This document shows positions 11,601 through 21,083 of a stretch of 64,000 nt of DNA, piece after piece. The notes beneath the pieces were generated by a model, which saw nothing but the letters and a program-made list of their open reading frames with translations, was not told the DNA's origin and did no database searches. Within the stretch, counting starts at the first letter, position 1, and every line of letters begins with the position of its first letter. A program made the position numbers and the translations under genes. Source of the DNA: Nematopogon swammerdamellus (lineage: Eukaryota > Arthropoda > Insecta > Lepidoptera > Adelidae); the NCBI GenBank assembly GCA_946902875.1, contig OX336349.1, positions 11,617,891-11,681,890 on the forward strand, given 5' to 3'.

Positions 11601-14600
11601 GGAGACGCTGCCTCAACCTGAGACACGACGCGCCATGAGGCAAATTCGTCGCCGCGGGCCGAGCCATATTTTGTCGGTTGTTTGCCGCGCTCAAAGGAGC
11701 CTCAGTCCGAGGCGTGCACTTGGTCCACGCCTCACCTTGATCCGCAACGTGCCTCGAGCCTATGCCTCAGAGTGAGCAGCCTCAGTTTGCTTCAAGTCGA
11801 GGCTGCTCGGCCTGAGGCTGCTCTAATGGATACGCTGTGGCACTGGAGAAGAAGAGGACCGGGAAAATCCGTTGTCTCTGCCTACCCCATTGGGAAACAG
11901 TTGGGACTATACAAAAGGGACTATGTAAAAGACCTACTACGCAATATTATGTGTCGCAGGGGACCCGAATAATGGTTCTTTCAATATTCCCATTTTCCAA
12001 TGACCCGACCTGTAACTTATCTATTCTATGCTGTGATGTAGCACTCACCGGATCAGGACTTATAGGTATCCTTGACTTGACAACTAAGGTTTACCCAAAC
12101 CTGGACACTGAGGGGATATTAAAAGTATCCGAAATGTAATCAGGTATCGTACCTGGTAGGCGCGTACGAGCGGAGGCCCTCCGACGTGGTCATCATGTTC
12201 GGTTTGACAGCCACCACGACCTCCTGGTTGAGTGGCGCACGGAAGTACTGCTGGGACAGACGAGGCGCTTCCGCAGGATTGTGGAGCAGTATCTAATCAC
12301 ATACACATCGAAACGTAATGCCACATAATGCTGAACTAATTCCTAACAATCATTCCTCCACAGAACTGGTAAATTCTGGAGCGCTCGCTCGTGAGAGCGA
12401 TGTTCATACAAGCGTTAAGCGGCGGGTGGCCGAGTGGTTTGGGCATCGGCTTCTCATGCGGGAGGTCCGAGGTTCGAATCCGGTCGGCGTGTACCAATGA
12501 GTTTTTTCTGACGAAAAAATTAACGTGCATACCTACACCCGCTGCTTCACCGTTCGGAACCGGTGTAAAACTGTAGGTCCCTTCCCTTGCCCCTTACTAG
12601 GTGGTAGGCTCAAATTGTAGCCGACTGGGTTGGTACCACCGTACTGGATGTAAGATGGCCGCAAGCAACCTCGGTTGTGTTCTCCTCTAGTCCAGTATAA
12701 CCAGCAATCCAGGGAAGTCTCCGGTATGGCACCTACCTTCTCGGAGGTGATATTGGCTGGTTAGAGCATGTGCTTTGGCCCCTCCGACTCAGCCACCCAT
12801 ACCGGATTGCATAAAAAAAAAAAAAAAAAAAAAGCGTTGAACGCGTTGAGTTGTTGGGCAGGGATGCCCAATGAATCCATTTATAGGTAGGGATTGAATT
12901 GTTTTTTCTCGAAATAAAGCTTTAATTCATTACCTTGAAACCTTGAACAGGCCCGCGACACAAGTAGTCCAAATCATTCTCATAGGCCCGAAGCAAAATT
13001 GTCAATCCTGCTCTTGCTCCATATCCCTGCGAACATTTGAACATTGCCACCGTGCTATTAGTCGATTGTGATAGTTTGTATTTATATAGCTGAAAACGGT
13101 GAACTAAAGCTATATTGTAGTACAGGATAGGTATCTATGTAGTTGTGGATACTTACGCTCCCTCGCTGAGGGTAGGTGTCGAGGAAAGTGCCCTCGGGAT
13201 AGCCGTCCTCCAGCGTCCAGCCCTGCGAGTGGTTCTGATGCTCCAGGTACTCGTACTCGCTCTGCAAGCTGACAGACACCACACCAAACATACTAAACGC
13301 TTGTATGAACATATGAATTATATATAACATACATTACATACAAGTACTCGTAGGTACCTATAATTATACAGGGTGTTCGGCACATCGACCGACAAAATTG
13401 TTTTGTAGATAAGTGGGGTCATTTGCAAGATTTTGACCAATGATACTGTTTGTCACATGTCACGTGGTATCGAGATACGATTTTTTTTCTTTATTTTTGA
13501 AAACTTTTTTGTTTATGATTTTATCAGCACGAAATAAAATTTATTGAATTTTACGATGTGTACCTATCCTTGTTCTAGAAATAATATTATTTGATGAAGC
13601 TAATACCATGAAAAGGTTCATTTCATTTCATTTCATTTCAACAGAACGACAAAATTAGAGATCAAAATCAAGAGTGCCCGCGCGACCGGTACATACTTAC
13701 TTAGTTATTCTAAATTTGAAAATGCTCCCGAAAAAGCTCTCAATACGGGAAGCGAGTGCCCGTGTTGTTCTGTTCTGTCTCTGTGCCTAATTTTCACCAC
13801 ATAGTGAATTATTTGTATGACATGTGGTATACCATTGGAAAGGGCGTAAACTAGCGAACTTTTTAAAAGAAAATGAAGCGCTCAATTGCTGTGTTTTTTT
13901 TAATCTGTCACATTTTTACTCGTTCTCGGGACTTCGGGAGGTCATAAAACCTTTTCATGGTATTAACTTCATCAAATAATATTTTTTTCTAGAACAAGGA
14001 TACATCGTAAAATTCAATAAAGTTTATTTCGTGCTGATACAATTACCTATAAACAAAAAAGTTAAAAGGGTTTAAAGCTGGGATTTTGGTAATTTTCAAA
14101 AATAAAAATAAAAAAAATCGTATCTTTATACCACGTGACATCTGGCAAAAGGTATCATGGGTCAAATGTTGCAAATGACCCCAGTTATCTACAAAAAAAA
14201 ATTGTCAGTCGATGTGCCGAACACCCTGTATAGGTAATGTATTTACTTAGTCATTGTATCAAGATGACCGAATATTGTTCATAGGGACTTTTAGAGCCTT
14301 TGACTTTTAGGAGTTTACGGGATAGGGATACCAGTGAGCATGGCTTCTGTCTGGAGGCTACACAAGATTGTATGTATGTACTTATTGATGAATTTTATTA
14401 GACAAAGCGTGGTTTCTACGGGCGACCGGGGCGCGGCGGCGGCGTCCGGCCGTGTAACGTACGCCAATATGTGAATATCATTATAACTCGAAAACCACTT
14501 TATCTATTTACATACGGTTTCACTGTTGCATTCTGTCACTTCTCAAGACAGTTTTAGCTAGGCTATAAATCATAACGCTACGTGTCGCCGGCAGACTGAG

Positions 14601-17600
14601 CTGTGAGCAAAACGTCACGAATAGCGAAGCCGCGGGCAAAAGGTAGTACGTGGTAGTCAGCCCCGGTAGCTCAGTGGTGCGGTCGGTCGACTGCTGATAA
14701 TCAACCCTGGGCGCGATCAGTACTTGGATGGGTGACCGCTCGACTGTTAGAGGCTGACCGTGGTTCGGATTCCACGTAGGTCCCATCCCTTCTTGTCTTA
14801 CTAGGTGGTAGGGTTTATCCCGCCCGGGTTGGTACCACCGCACTGAATGAAACGTCGGTCGAAACGGCTATGTAAATAGTTCGTCTTTTCTATCCCGTTC
14901 AGCGGTGGAGCTGACATGAGATGAAGGGAGGCACTGACATGACATGACACCTAGTTCACGGTGTTATGGGCTGACATCACGGATGTTTTAGGTGATGTAG
15001 CTATGATGCAGCCAACCGTGTCGGTTTCCATAAAAAACCCTTAATAAACCAAGACAAGTATTTACTTCTCGATTCTAAACATCTCGCCAGCGCCGAGAGT
15101 GTTGAATGTGAAACATTGTCCCTCCTCCGTCAGTATCGGCGAAAAGAGATCGGCGCAGCTATCCTTGGGAACGTCCTTCCACTTGCAGCCGAAGAACACC
15201 TCGCTGAAGTTGGGTGCCACCTGCAAAAAACTACCTTCATGCACCAGAAAACGCGTCAGATATCCAATCCCAGGACCTATCCGTAAGGTTTTACAGGAAC
15301 TTGAGAATGTAGCCCAAGAATTTTCATTTTAACTTTGTACAAAACATTAAACAACCAAACCGACTACCTACTTAATTTAGATCAATGAATTAAATTCCTA
15401 TTAAAGTACTGTGTGGGGCCGTTACTTAAAAAGAATAGCCCCGCTGAATCTCTACTCGTGCATATCGTAAAAGGCGACTAAGGGATAATGACATGGTGCC
15501 GTGCTATAGAGCGACAGGTTAGCCACCTCTCACCTTGCCATGATCCTTCCACCGATTCATGCAGCAGGTGGGTCTTCGTGCCTGACTTGCTTTGATAGTT
15601 ATCTTGTTCTAATACATTGCTAAACATAATGGTCGGTGCTGTGCAGTAATTTACAAGAATACTTGAAGCACAACACCGATTACTCTGCTTATCTCGATTG
15701 TTGGGATACAGCTTGTGGTGTTCCTCGGTCGTATGCATACGAAAGATACTATAATATATAGTATACTACGACTCACTTTTAGCAGTATCGGTAAAATTGC
15801 AGATGGGAAAAATACTGTTAAAAAAAAACATTGAACCGGCTTTAAAATAAAAAAACAACTACTTAGAACTAAAAAGACAAATTATTAAATAATTGAGTTG
15901 AAGACGGTACAAAAGCACAAAAGGACTTAATCTATAAATTTTCAGCTGTGCTTTTGCCTTCAACTCAATTATTTAATAATTTGTAGTTCTAAGTAGTTGT
16001 TTTATATTATTTTAAACTCGGTTCAATGTTTTTTAAAACCGTAATGTAACCGTCCATCTGATTGGGCTAATAAAATGAGAGTTATCGGAAAAAATAATGG
16101 CCTCTCGTAATTTTTCACAACTAGATAGGGATCAAATCCTTACTTATAATTTCTAGCTTATAATAATAAATACGTAAGGGATGGTCATGGAGTAAGTTAA
16201 GTAAGTACTTTGTTTTATGAGATATTGAGTTTGTAGACTCTATGTATGGTATGATACTAAAACTAAATTGACGATTTTTATTAGAAATATTTTCTGTATG
16301 TATGTATGTATGCTCCTCCATAACTCTACACAAACTAACAAAAGCTATTTATCAATAAAATATGAGTGAATTGTCACTCACTCTTATAATGTTCTCGACT
16401 GTGGTCATATTGGTTGTGGTCCTGCCCTGGGGAGCCAGGTGAGCATCGCACACGAGCGAGATGTCTTCAAACAGGTATTGCCTGGAACAAGACATTGGGT
16501 AACATTACCTGCGTTATGATGATGAAAGTATACCTACATTATGTAAATACGAATTTACAGTTTAATTATAACAATGCATTTCGCTATCTCCTTCGACTGC
16601 CCAGATTTTGTAGCGCCTCGAGTATGTTTGCAGATGATAGGGTGGACAGTTTTGCTGCTATAATTCGGAAGCGAGTGGCTGGCTTCCGTAAGAAAATGTA
16701 TTTAACTGAGAACCATACCCTGTCCGTCACTCTGGAAGGTGGCGCTGGTCATATTTTTAAATTCTGGACCCAACTTCACCTGCCATTTGCCAGCTATAGA
16801 GTATAGGTACGGCAGGGTGTGGGCAAATTTTTGATAATTTTTATTTTCATTGTGTATTAGATAATAATTACTGACGGACTGACTGACTGCATTATGGAAT
16901 TAATATATTCTGAAATAAAGTTATATTATCCATTTATTTACACGTTCCTTTTTATATAAATTTTACATCTTTTTAACAATTAAAATCTAAAATTAATATA
17001 AAAATAAACGGAGTTATTATTATTATAAAATTTACTTTTTAATTATTGACATTTTACGATAGAGCAAAAAATAATAATTGCCAAAAATGTTTTGTTATGA
17101 AACAAATACCCTGAAAGTACCCTATAGGTTTATCCTATTTAATATTATATACCTATATATTTATGGATTACTTTAGCCAACGAGTCTATTCTCAATTGCC
17201 TTTCAGACATACATCCCAATTTACTAAATTATATAATATAATAAATAACTCTACATGCCTGTTTGTAAAAATAAAACCATTATGTACCTACTGAGAATAT
17301 TAATTTTGACGATATCGTTAGTGCTATCACGTGCTATAATCAGATGTCACACCACATAGGTACCGACCGAACTGTCCGGTTGTACAAACTCTCACCAAGT
17401 AGGTATCTATTAACGTTATACGATTAGGTATGCATAAATATTTTATTCATCTACTTTATGTGATGTTTGTTTGCGGTCGTCTCGTCTTCAATGTGAAGTA
17501 AAAGCTAATCATAAAAGTTCAATGCGCACTTACGTAGGTAGGTGATACGTCAGAGAAATCCGGATATGATTTCTTTGCAAGTAGGTTGCCGTTATGTACC

Positions 17601-19430
17601 TAATATACCTACATCAATTTGGATGTGAGTATGTGAGTACTTAGTTCGATTCACAGATACTTAGTCATCATCAGATGGGATAGGAAAAACGGAGTCTGTG
17701 GGAAAACCACCCGCCCGGTGGTGGAACGACGACATCAAGTATGTCGGCGGAAAGGAGTGGTTCCGTACCACTGAAGGCCGCGAGGACTGACTGGAGGAAA
17801 ATTGGAGAGACGTATATCAGTTATGTTTGCGTCGCCAGGTCTCCTGCGAATGTTTTTTTCGAAATATTACACAGCAGAAACATCGAAACATTGGGGCGTG
17901 GCCATCCACATTTGTATGAAAACCATAGAGAAATAATGTTTTTGTTTCATGTTTTTTGTGTACTGTTTCGAAAAAACATGCTAAGCAGACTCGGCTTCTG
18001 TATACAGTTGACGCATACACGCTGACCGACTGACTGAATGACTGACAACAGAGATGGTATCAGATGGTAAGAGGTACCTTACCTAATATTCTGAAATAGT
18101 ACTCCTATTAATTTTTTTTAAATAGGTCCAGTCCTGTCCTAATCCAATATTATTATAGGGTCTAAGCGCGCGCGGACTTTCCTTGATTTCTTGATCTCAG
18201 GGTCCATGTTTCAAATCCGTTCGACGTGCACCAATGAGTTTTTCTGACGGTTAAATGTATCTATGTGCCCCTACACCACTTTACCGTTCGGAGTCGGTGT
18301 AAAACTGTGGCACAGAATAGATAATATTAGTACTCACTCTTCATCGCTCATGTTGCCTCTCATGTGGTAGAAATGGGTGAAGTTGTATTCGCGCTGTTTC
18401 GCCTTCGTCTCCGAACAGATCGTGATGGCTGGGAACGGGACCTGTGGGTGGTGCAAGGTGAAAGTTACGCGGCGGGGGCCATTACATTTTTAGCTACGAA
18501 TTCTCTATATAACTAGGTGCTTAATAAAAGTTGTCAAGTATGCACATAAGTGCAAACGTTTTACGTTGAAAGCTGGAAGTTCGGAGATCGCGCACATTGA
18601 ATATGTTTGTGTCTTTTTCTGTCGAATAGAATATTATGCCGCCGCGGCCGTAATGGTCATTCGAATTAGCCAAAAAAACATAAATCAAAATAATGATAGC
18701 TTATTTTATGGCACTTAACTAATCAGTTATGGTGACAATAAAATACAAACACCAGTAGATAATAACGTATTCATAGAGATACCTGACCTGCCAAACCGGC
18801 GTTGAGGTCTCGGCGAAGGAGACGATGACGGGACTCTGGTCCCACTTGATCCATATCTTGTGTATGAGGATAGCGCACAGCACCACGCTGCTTGTGACCA
18901 TTACGAGCCAGAAAATCCTGAAAATAACATTATTAGATTGTTCATTCATCCTGAATCCCCTCGCATTCTCTCAGCGGGTACGCTTGAGAACTACTGCTCA
19001 CCGGACAGCGAACCGTGTTACCTTGATGAGGTCGAGGGCAGCACGGGCGGGCAGAGGCTAGCCTGCGAGAATACCAACGGCCATCGACTCATACCTTTCT
19101 AAAGGCTTTTCTGGATCTATAGCGAGGCCAATACTTTATCCCTCAAGAAGACTGCACGCTTCCTAACATTGATTAGATATTTTTTACACTTGCTCAGTTC
19201 ATCTAAAAATTGCTACGACAGGTTGACTAGCCCAAAAATACCTCTCCACGTAAGTCCTCTCAGATTCGCCGATGTACTTAAGCCCGTGCAGGTTGCTGTT
19301 GACCGTGTAGTCCCGAAGATACTGGACGAGAAGGCCGCGCTGTCGCTTCTTCCTAGGACCATTTTCCGGAGGCATCATCAGTTTCAAATTCTGCAGAGGT
19401 TGCGGCGCCGAGATGGAGTCTTTCGTGGGT
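8629..19430 (-). CDS. ppk: Pickpocket-type DEG/ENaC epithelial sodium channel subunit
   Basis: A trimeric plasma-membrane cation channel subunit used in insect chemo-, mechano- or osmosensation. Thirteen minus-strand exons: 19242-19430, 18788-18917, 18338-18441, 16382-16481, 15066-15220, 13157-13259, 12934-13026, 12153-12292, 11302-11432, 10821-10880, 9589-9808, 9038-9211, 8629-8737. From ATG at 19387 they total 1665 nt, one frame, 554 residues. Visible: gating His-Gly at 31-32; TM1 about 51-71; post-TM1 VPFPAITIC; extracellular Cys-rich domain with CFTFN, GFKILLHNPAE, NCELECLA and CLCLPACTS; TM2 about 492-518 in FLANCGGLLGLFMGFS, including the G-x-S selectivity filter (503-505); a short Lys/Arg-rich C-tail. 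The exon at 13157 needs the acceptor ending at 13260 to keep frame. The first exon has an acceptor at its 5' edge, so upstream coding sequence is possible. The exact ppk paralogue is not determined. Confidence 0.93.
9355..9435 (+). repeat. Family C repeat, 3' tail fragment (pickpocket intron)
   Basis: Contains agcacaacacagattactct and gcttaccccgattgtcgcg, the end of family C, followed by a tatgtatgta tail. It lies in the intron between the pickpocket exons at 9038-9211 and 9589-9808. Confidence 0.6.
10124..10600 (+). mobile_element. 5'-truncated copy of LINE family L (3' end of ORF2 plus poly(A))
   Basis: Matches the last part of the full LINE at 58390-62280. It starts at atccagcgtcgagccgtg and includes the block for NRFCRSFLYRTGKLWNSLPA. 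It ends in the shared tail gagctttcaataaaaaaaaa. The ORF is broken by small deletions, for example near 10220 and 10440. It lies in a pickpocket intron between exons at 9589-9808 and 10821-10880 and is typical of 5'-truncated retroposition. Confidence 0.85.
10643..10790 (+). mobile_element. 5S-headed SINE, 3' part only
   Basis: Carries the end of the shared module (gcactgaatgaaaggtcggg) and the family tail (aaatagttcgtgctttctg, ...gcactgacattatggcacc, tagttcaccaaggtgttatg). Head missing. It lies in the same pickpocket intron as the LINE copy just upstream. Confidence 0.65.
11538..11841. mobile_element. 304-bp non-autonomous TIR element rich in GAGGC/GCCTC
   Basis: The left end gccgcgtatccactagaggc and right end ctctaatggatacgctgtgg form imperfect terminal inverted repeats (GCGTATCCAyTAGAG shared). 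The interior carries many GAGGC and GCCTC pentamers in both orientations, such as gaggctgctcggcctgaggc. There is no ORF of note. It lies in the pickpocket intron between exons 11302-11432 and 12153-12292. Superfamily not assigned. Confidence 0.65.
11848..11930 (+). repeat. Interspersed repeat family D fragment
   Basis: Contains gaaaatccgttgtctctgcc and taccccattgggaaacag, matching the copy at 7885-7990. It directly abuts the GAGGC-rich TIR element. Confidence 0.55.
12419..12831 (+). mobile_element. tRNA-derived SINE, full length, with target-site duplication
   Basis: The head gcgggtggccgagtggtttg (A box) and ggttcgaatccggtcgg (B box) copy a type-II (Leu/Ser-like) tRNA and would be an RNA polymerase III promoter. 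The middle has the module shared with the 5S-headed SINE (aaactgtaggtcccttccc, actaggtggtagg, gggttggtaccaccg). The tail is family-specific (gtgctttggcccctccgact, cacccataccggattgca) plus poly(A). It is flanked by a 9-bp near-identical duplication, aagcgttaa at 12410-12418 and aagcgttga at 12832-12840. It lies in a pickpocket intron. Confidence 0.9.
13369..14228. mobile_element. 860-bp foldback TIR element, TA-flanked (mariner-like MITE)
   Basis: Starts cagggtgttcggcacatcga and ends with the inverse (tcgatgtgccgaacaccctg). TA dinucleotides flank both sides (13367-13368 and 14229-14230). The inverted arms are very long, about 13369-13619 and 13946-14228, with paired words such as gaaaaggtt/aaccttttc and gtcacgtggtat/ataccacgtgac. 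The central 325 bp is unpaired. No transposase is encoded. A TA duplication and CAGGGTG end fit Tc1/mariner-type MITEs. It lies in the pickpocket intron between exons 13157-13259 and 15066-15220. Confidence 0.85.
14656..15037 (+). mobile_element. 5S-rRNA-headed SINE, full-length reference copy
   Basis: The order is gtcagccccggtagctcagt (tRNA-like A box), then gggcgcgatcagtacttgga and tgggtgaccgctcgac (5S rRNA box C-like). Next is the shared module (cttactaggtggtaggg, cgggttggtaccaccgcact). The tail runs gtcggtcgaaacggctatgt, gacatgacacctagttcacg and ccaaccgtgtcggtttccat, ending aaaaaa. About 382 bp. It lies in the pickpocket intron just upstream (in + coordinates) of exon 15066-15220. The head is inferred to supply an internal Pol III promoter. 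Confidence 0.8.
15405..15745 (+). repeat. Interspersed repeat family C, near-complete copy
   Basis: The copy begins gtgtggggccgttacttaaa and aagaatagccccgctgaatc. It continues through gtaaaaggcgactaagggat, gagcgacaggttagccacct and gattcatgcagcaggtggg. It ends acaccgattactctgctta before a tatgcata tail. At least seven copies lie in the window. There is no tRNA or 5S head and no ORF; it is probably a non-autonomous retroposon whose class is unknown. It lies in a pickpocket intron. Confidence 0.7.
15817..16039. mobile_element. Foldback hairpin element H1
   Basis: Long inverted arms, 15817-15917 and 15948-16039, pair through words such as caactacttagaact / agttctaagtagttg and aaattattaaataattgag / caattatttaataattt. 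The inner core gagttgaagacggtacaaaa and the loop (aaaaggacttaatctataaa) are shared with the larger hairpin at 21084-21554. The middle of the arms is different. No ORF. It lies in a pickpocket intron, so a transcript of that intron would fold. Confidence 0.8.
16830..17690. other. AT-rich intron of pickpocket; nothing recognised
   Basis: This very AT-rich stretch lies in the intron between exons 16382-16481 and 18338-18441. There are many taggta/tacctac words and no ORF, RNA or clear repeat boundary. Confidence 0.4.
17695..18047 (+). mobile_element. RTE-clade LINE 3' fragment with a small foldback insert
   Basis: Plus-strand frames give RW.DDIKYVGGKEWFRT, EGRED and W.KIGETY-like sequence, the extreme C-terminus of RTE-type ORFs. 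The copy ends in gctgaccgactgactgaatg (TGAC-type tail) at 18021-18047. Between them, 17842-17990 is a foldback segment with arms gcgaatgtttttttcgaaa and its approximate inverse (ttcgaaaaaacatgctaagc). It looks like a MITE inserted into the LINE end. A frame-breaking TGA follows 'RED'. Confidence 0.55.
18179..18310 (+). mobile_element. tRNA-derived SINE, truncated copy
   Basis: Keeps the degraded B-box region (gtttcaaatccgttcgacgt), gtgcaccaatgagtttttc and cggagtcggtgtaaaactgt of the family seen intact at 12419-12831, then stops just before the shared module. It ends 28 bases from pickpocket exon 18338-18441. Confidence 0.6.
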
Positions 19431-19884
19431 CTGCAATGTGGAAATTAGATAGAATCGACTTGGGCCACGCAGATGTATCTACCGTAGAGTCTGAACAATG
19501 TTACTGCCGGCCGACTCATGCAGTTATGCGAGAGTAGGTACATTGCTATCGATAGTGTGCGGATCTGTTGCCCAAGAAAGTATCATATTACGTGTCCCAT
19601 ATTTTCTGGAAAGAATTGCCTGAAGTTGAGGCCAGGCATTTTTTCGCGAACTGGCTTCCTCGATCGAGAATTTACTTATAGGCGGCTTCCTCTCTGTGAT
19701 TGGGGTCTAGTAATTATTAGTAAGCCACATTGTGAAGGTGAATGGGTAAATTTTTATTAAAATATGGTCGTTGCCACCGATCCGATGCATTTTCCGTCTC
19801 CTTCGCCTATGAAACATTTTACTATTTTCAACCGACTTCAAAAGGAGGAGGTTCTGAATTCGACTCGGTTTTTTTTTTTTTGTA

Positions 19885-20712
19885 ACGGGTGTCCAGTGGC
19901 AGATTTCAAACTTCGAACATTTTTAATTTTCGAACGCGTCGCTCCGTGCACGTTCGTCGATATTGGGGATACCCAGATCAACATTACAAGTTATAATGCG
20001 AAAAAAACTCAAGTTTCATCTATACAAAATTCAGATCGTTCAAGATTTACACGATTCTGACTTTGAATTAAGGAAAACCTTTGCTGAGACGATGATGACC
20101 AGATTTCGGACTGATGCACGCATGGGAAACATTTTCTTTAGTGATGAAGCCCATATTCACATTGGAGGCTATGTGAACAAACCAAATTTTCGTTACTGGG
20201 ATGTGCGCAACCCAAAAAAAATGCATCAAGAGCCTTTATACAAGCCTAAGGTTACCGTGTGGTGTGCAATTGGTTCCAGCAGGCTACCGCACATACGGCC
20301 AATGTGTCTATGAATGCAGTTCGACAGTTTTTTCCTGAAAAAAACATCTCTCGCAACGGCAGCATACCGTGGCAACCTCGGTCACCGGATTTGAGCCCTT
20401 GTGACTTTTTTTTATGGGGATATCTAAAATCTGTCGTATACAAATCAAATCCAGGCACTGTGACAGAATTAAAAGAAAATATCCGATCTGAAATCGGCAA
20501 CATTTCACAGGCGCTCTGCAAAAGCGTATTCAAAAACATGCGAGTTAAACTCGAAGAGTGTGTGCGGCTCAATAGTCGACATTTAGAAAACGTTGTTTTC
20601 AAAAATTAAATACGCATTTATTATCTTGCATTTTCATTAAAAATATTTTAAATGAACACTGTATTTTTTTTATATAAATTTTTAAAGTATGAAATCTGCC
20701 GCTGGACACCTG
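19885..20712 (+). mobile_element. Tc1/mariner-superfamily element, internally deleted
   Basis: Terminal inverted repeats pair ggtgtccagtggcagatttc (from 19889) with its inverse (gaaatctgccgctggacacc, ending 20710). TA lies at 19883-19884 and 20713-20714, as expected for Tc1/mariner target duplications. At about 830 bp it is far shorter than a complete element. It lies between the pickpocket 5' exon and the intergenic DNA. Confidence 0.8.
19963..20609 (+). pseudogene. Tc1/mariner-type transposase, deleted and frameshifted
   Basis: The first frame (to about 20275) has KIQIVQDL, then GNIFFSDEAHIHIGGYVNK with the first catalytic Asp, and KPKVTVWCAI. The second frame (from about 20277) has QQATAHTANVSMNAV, then PRSPDLSPCDFFLWGYLKS with the third catalytic Asp. 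Between them the usual 'GPYFF ... QQDGA' segment is deleted, removing the second catalytic Asp. The N-terminal DNA-binding HTH half is also gone. It cannot be an active transposase, though its intact TIRs could be mobilised in trans. Confidence 0.8.
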
Positions 20713-21083
20713 TATGTTTGTTACGCGATTACTCCGTCAATTGTGGGCCGATTTTGAAAATTCTTTCTTTGTTTGTAAGTTCATACTTCATATTAATTTT
20801 ATCGAAATTGATTTAGCGGTCTTTGGAAAATGAACAAAAAACTATGGTTTGTGATTACCTTCAGCAAAACTTTTATGTTTTTTTGACTTTTATGACTTTT
20901 TCGGGCAATAAAAACATAAGCAAGTGCCTCAGCACTATACTGCAACACGCTCAAAATTTTGGAGTTTGACACATGGCGAATAATTTTGTACCACTTCAAC
21001 CGATTTTGATTATTATTTTTTATGTAATATTACTGAAAATAATGAAATAAAATCTGTTTTAAAAAACATAAAACCGACTTAAA

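Larger units (their letters stand above)
19826..20790 (+). repeat. Dispersed 'aaccgacttcaaaaggaggagg' repeat, split by a mariner
   Basis: The left part (caaccgacttcaaaaggagg ... poly-T) ends at about 19884. The right part resumes at about 20713 with tgtatgtttgttacgcgatt, actccgtcaattgtgggcc and gattttgaaaattc. Rejoined, this order matches a copy at 24515-24620 and a minus-strand tip at 1830-1875. The Tc1/mariner copy at 19885-20712 therefore jumped into an older repeat. Confidence 0.6.

Noticed and set aside
12419..12490. A functional tRNA gene (A box and B box present)
   Set aside because: The tRNA-like part is followed by SINE body, poly(A) and a 9-bp target-site duplication, and the acceptor stem does not close; it is a SINE head.
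14680..14770. A 5S rRNA gene
   Set aside because: Only the internal promoter part resembles 5S rRNA, it is fused to a tRNA-like A box, and several dispersed copies with SINE bodies exist.
20252..20602. A 116-codon minus-strand ORF
   Set aside because: It lies opposite the mariner transposase remnant and has no protein-like features; it is an antisense shadow.
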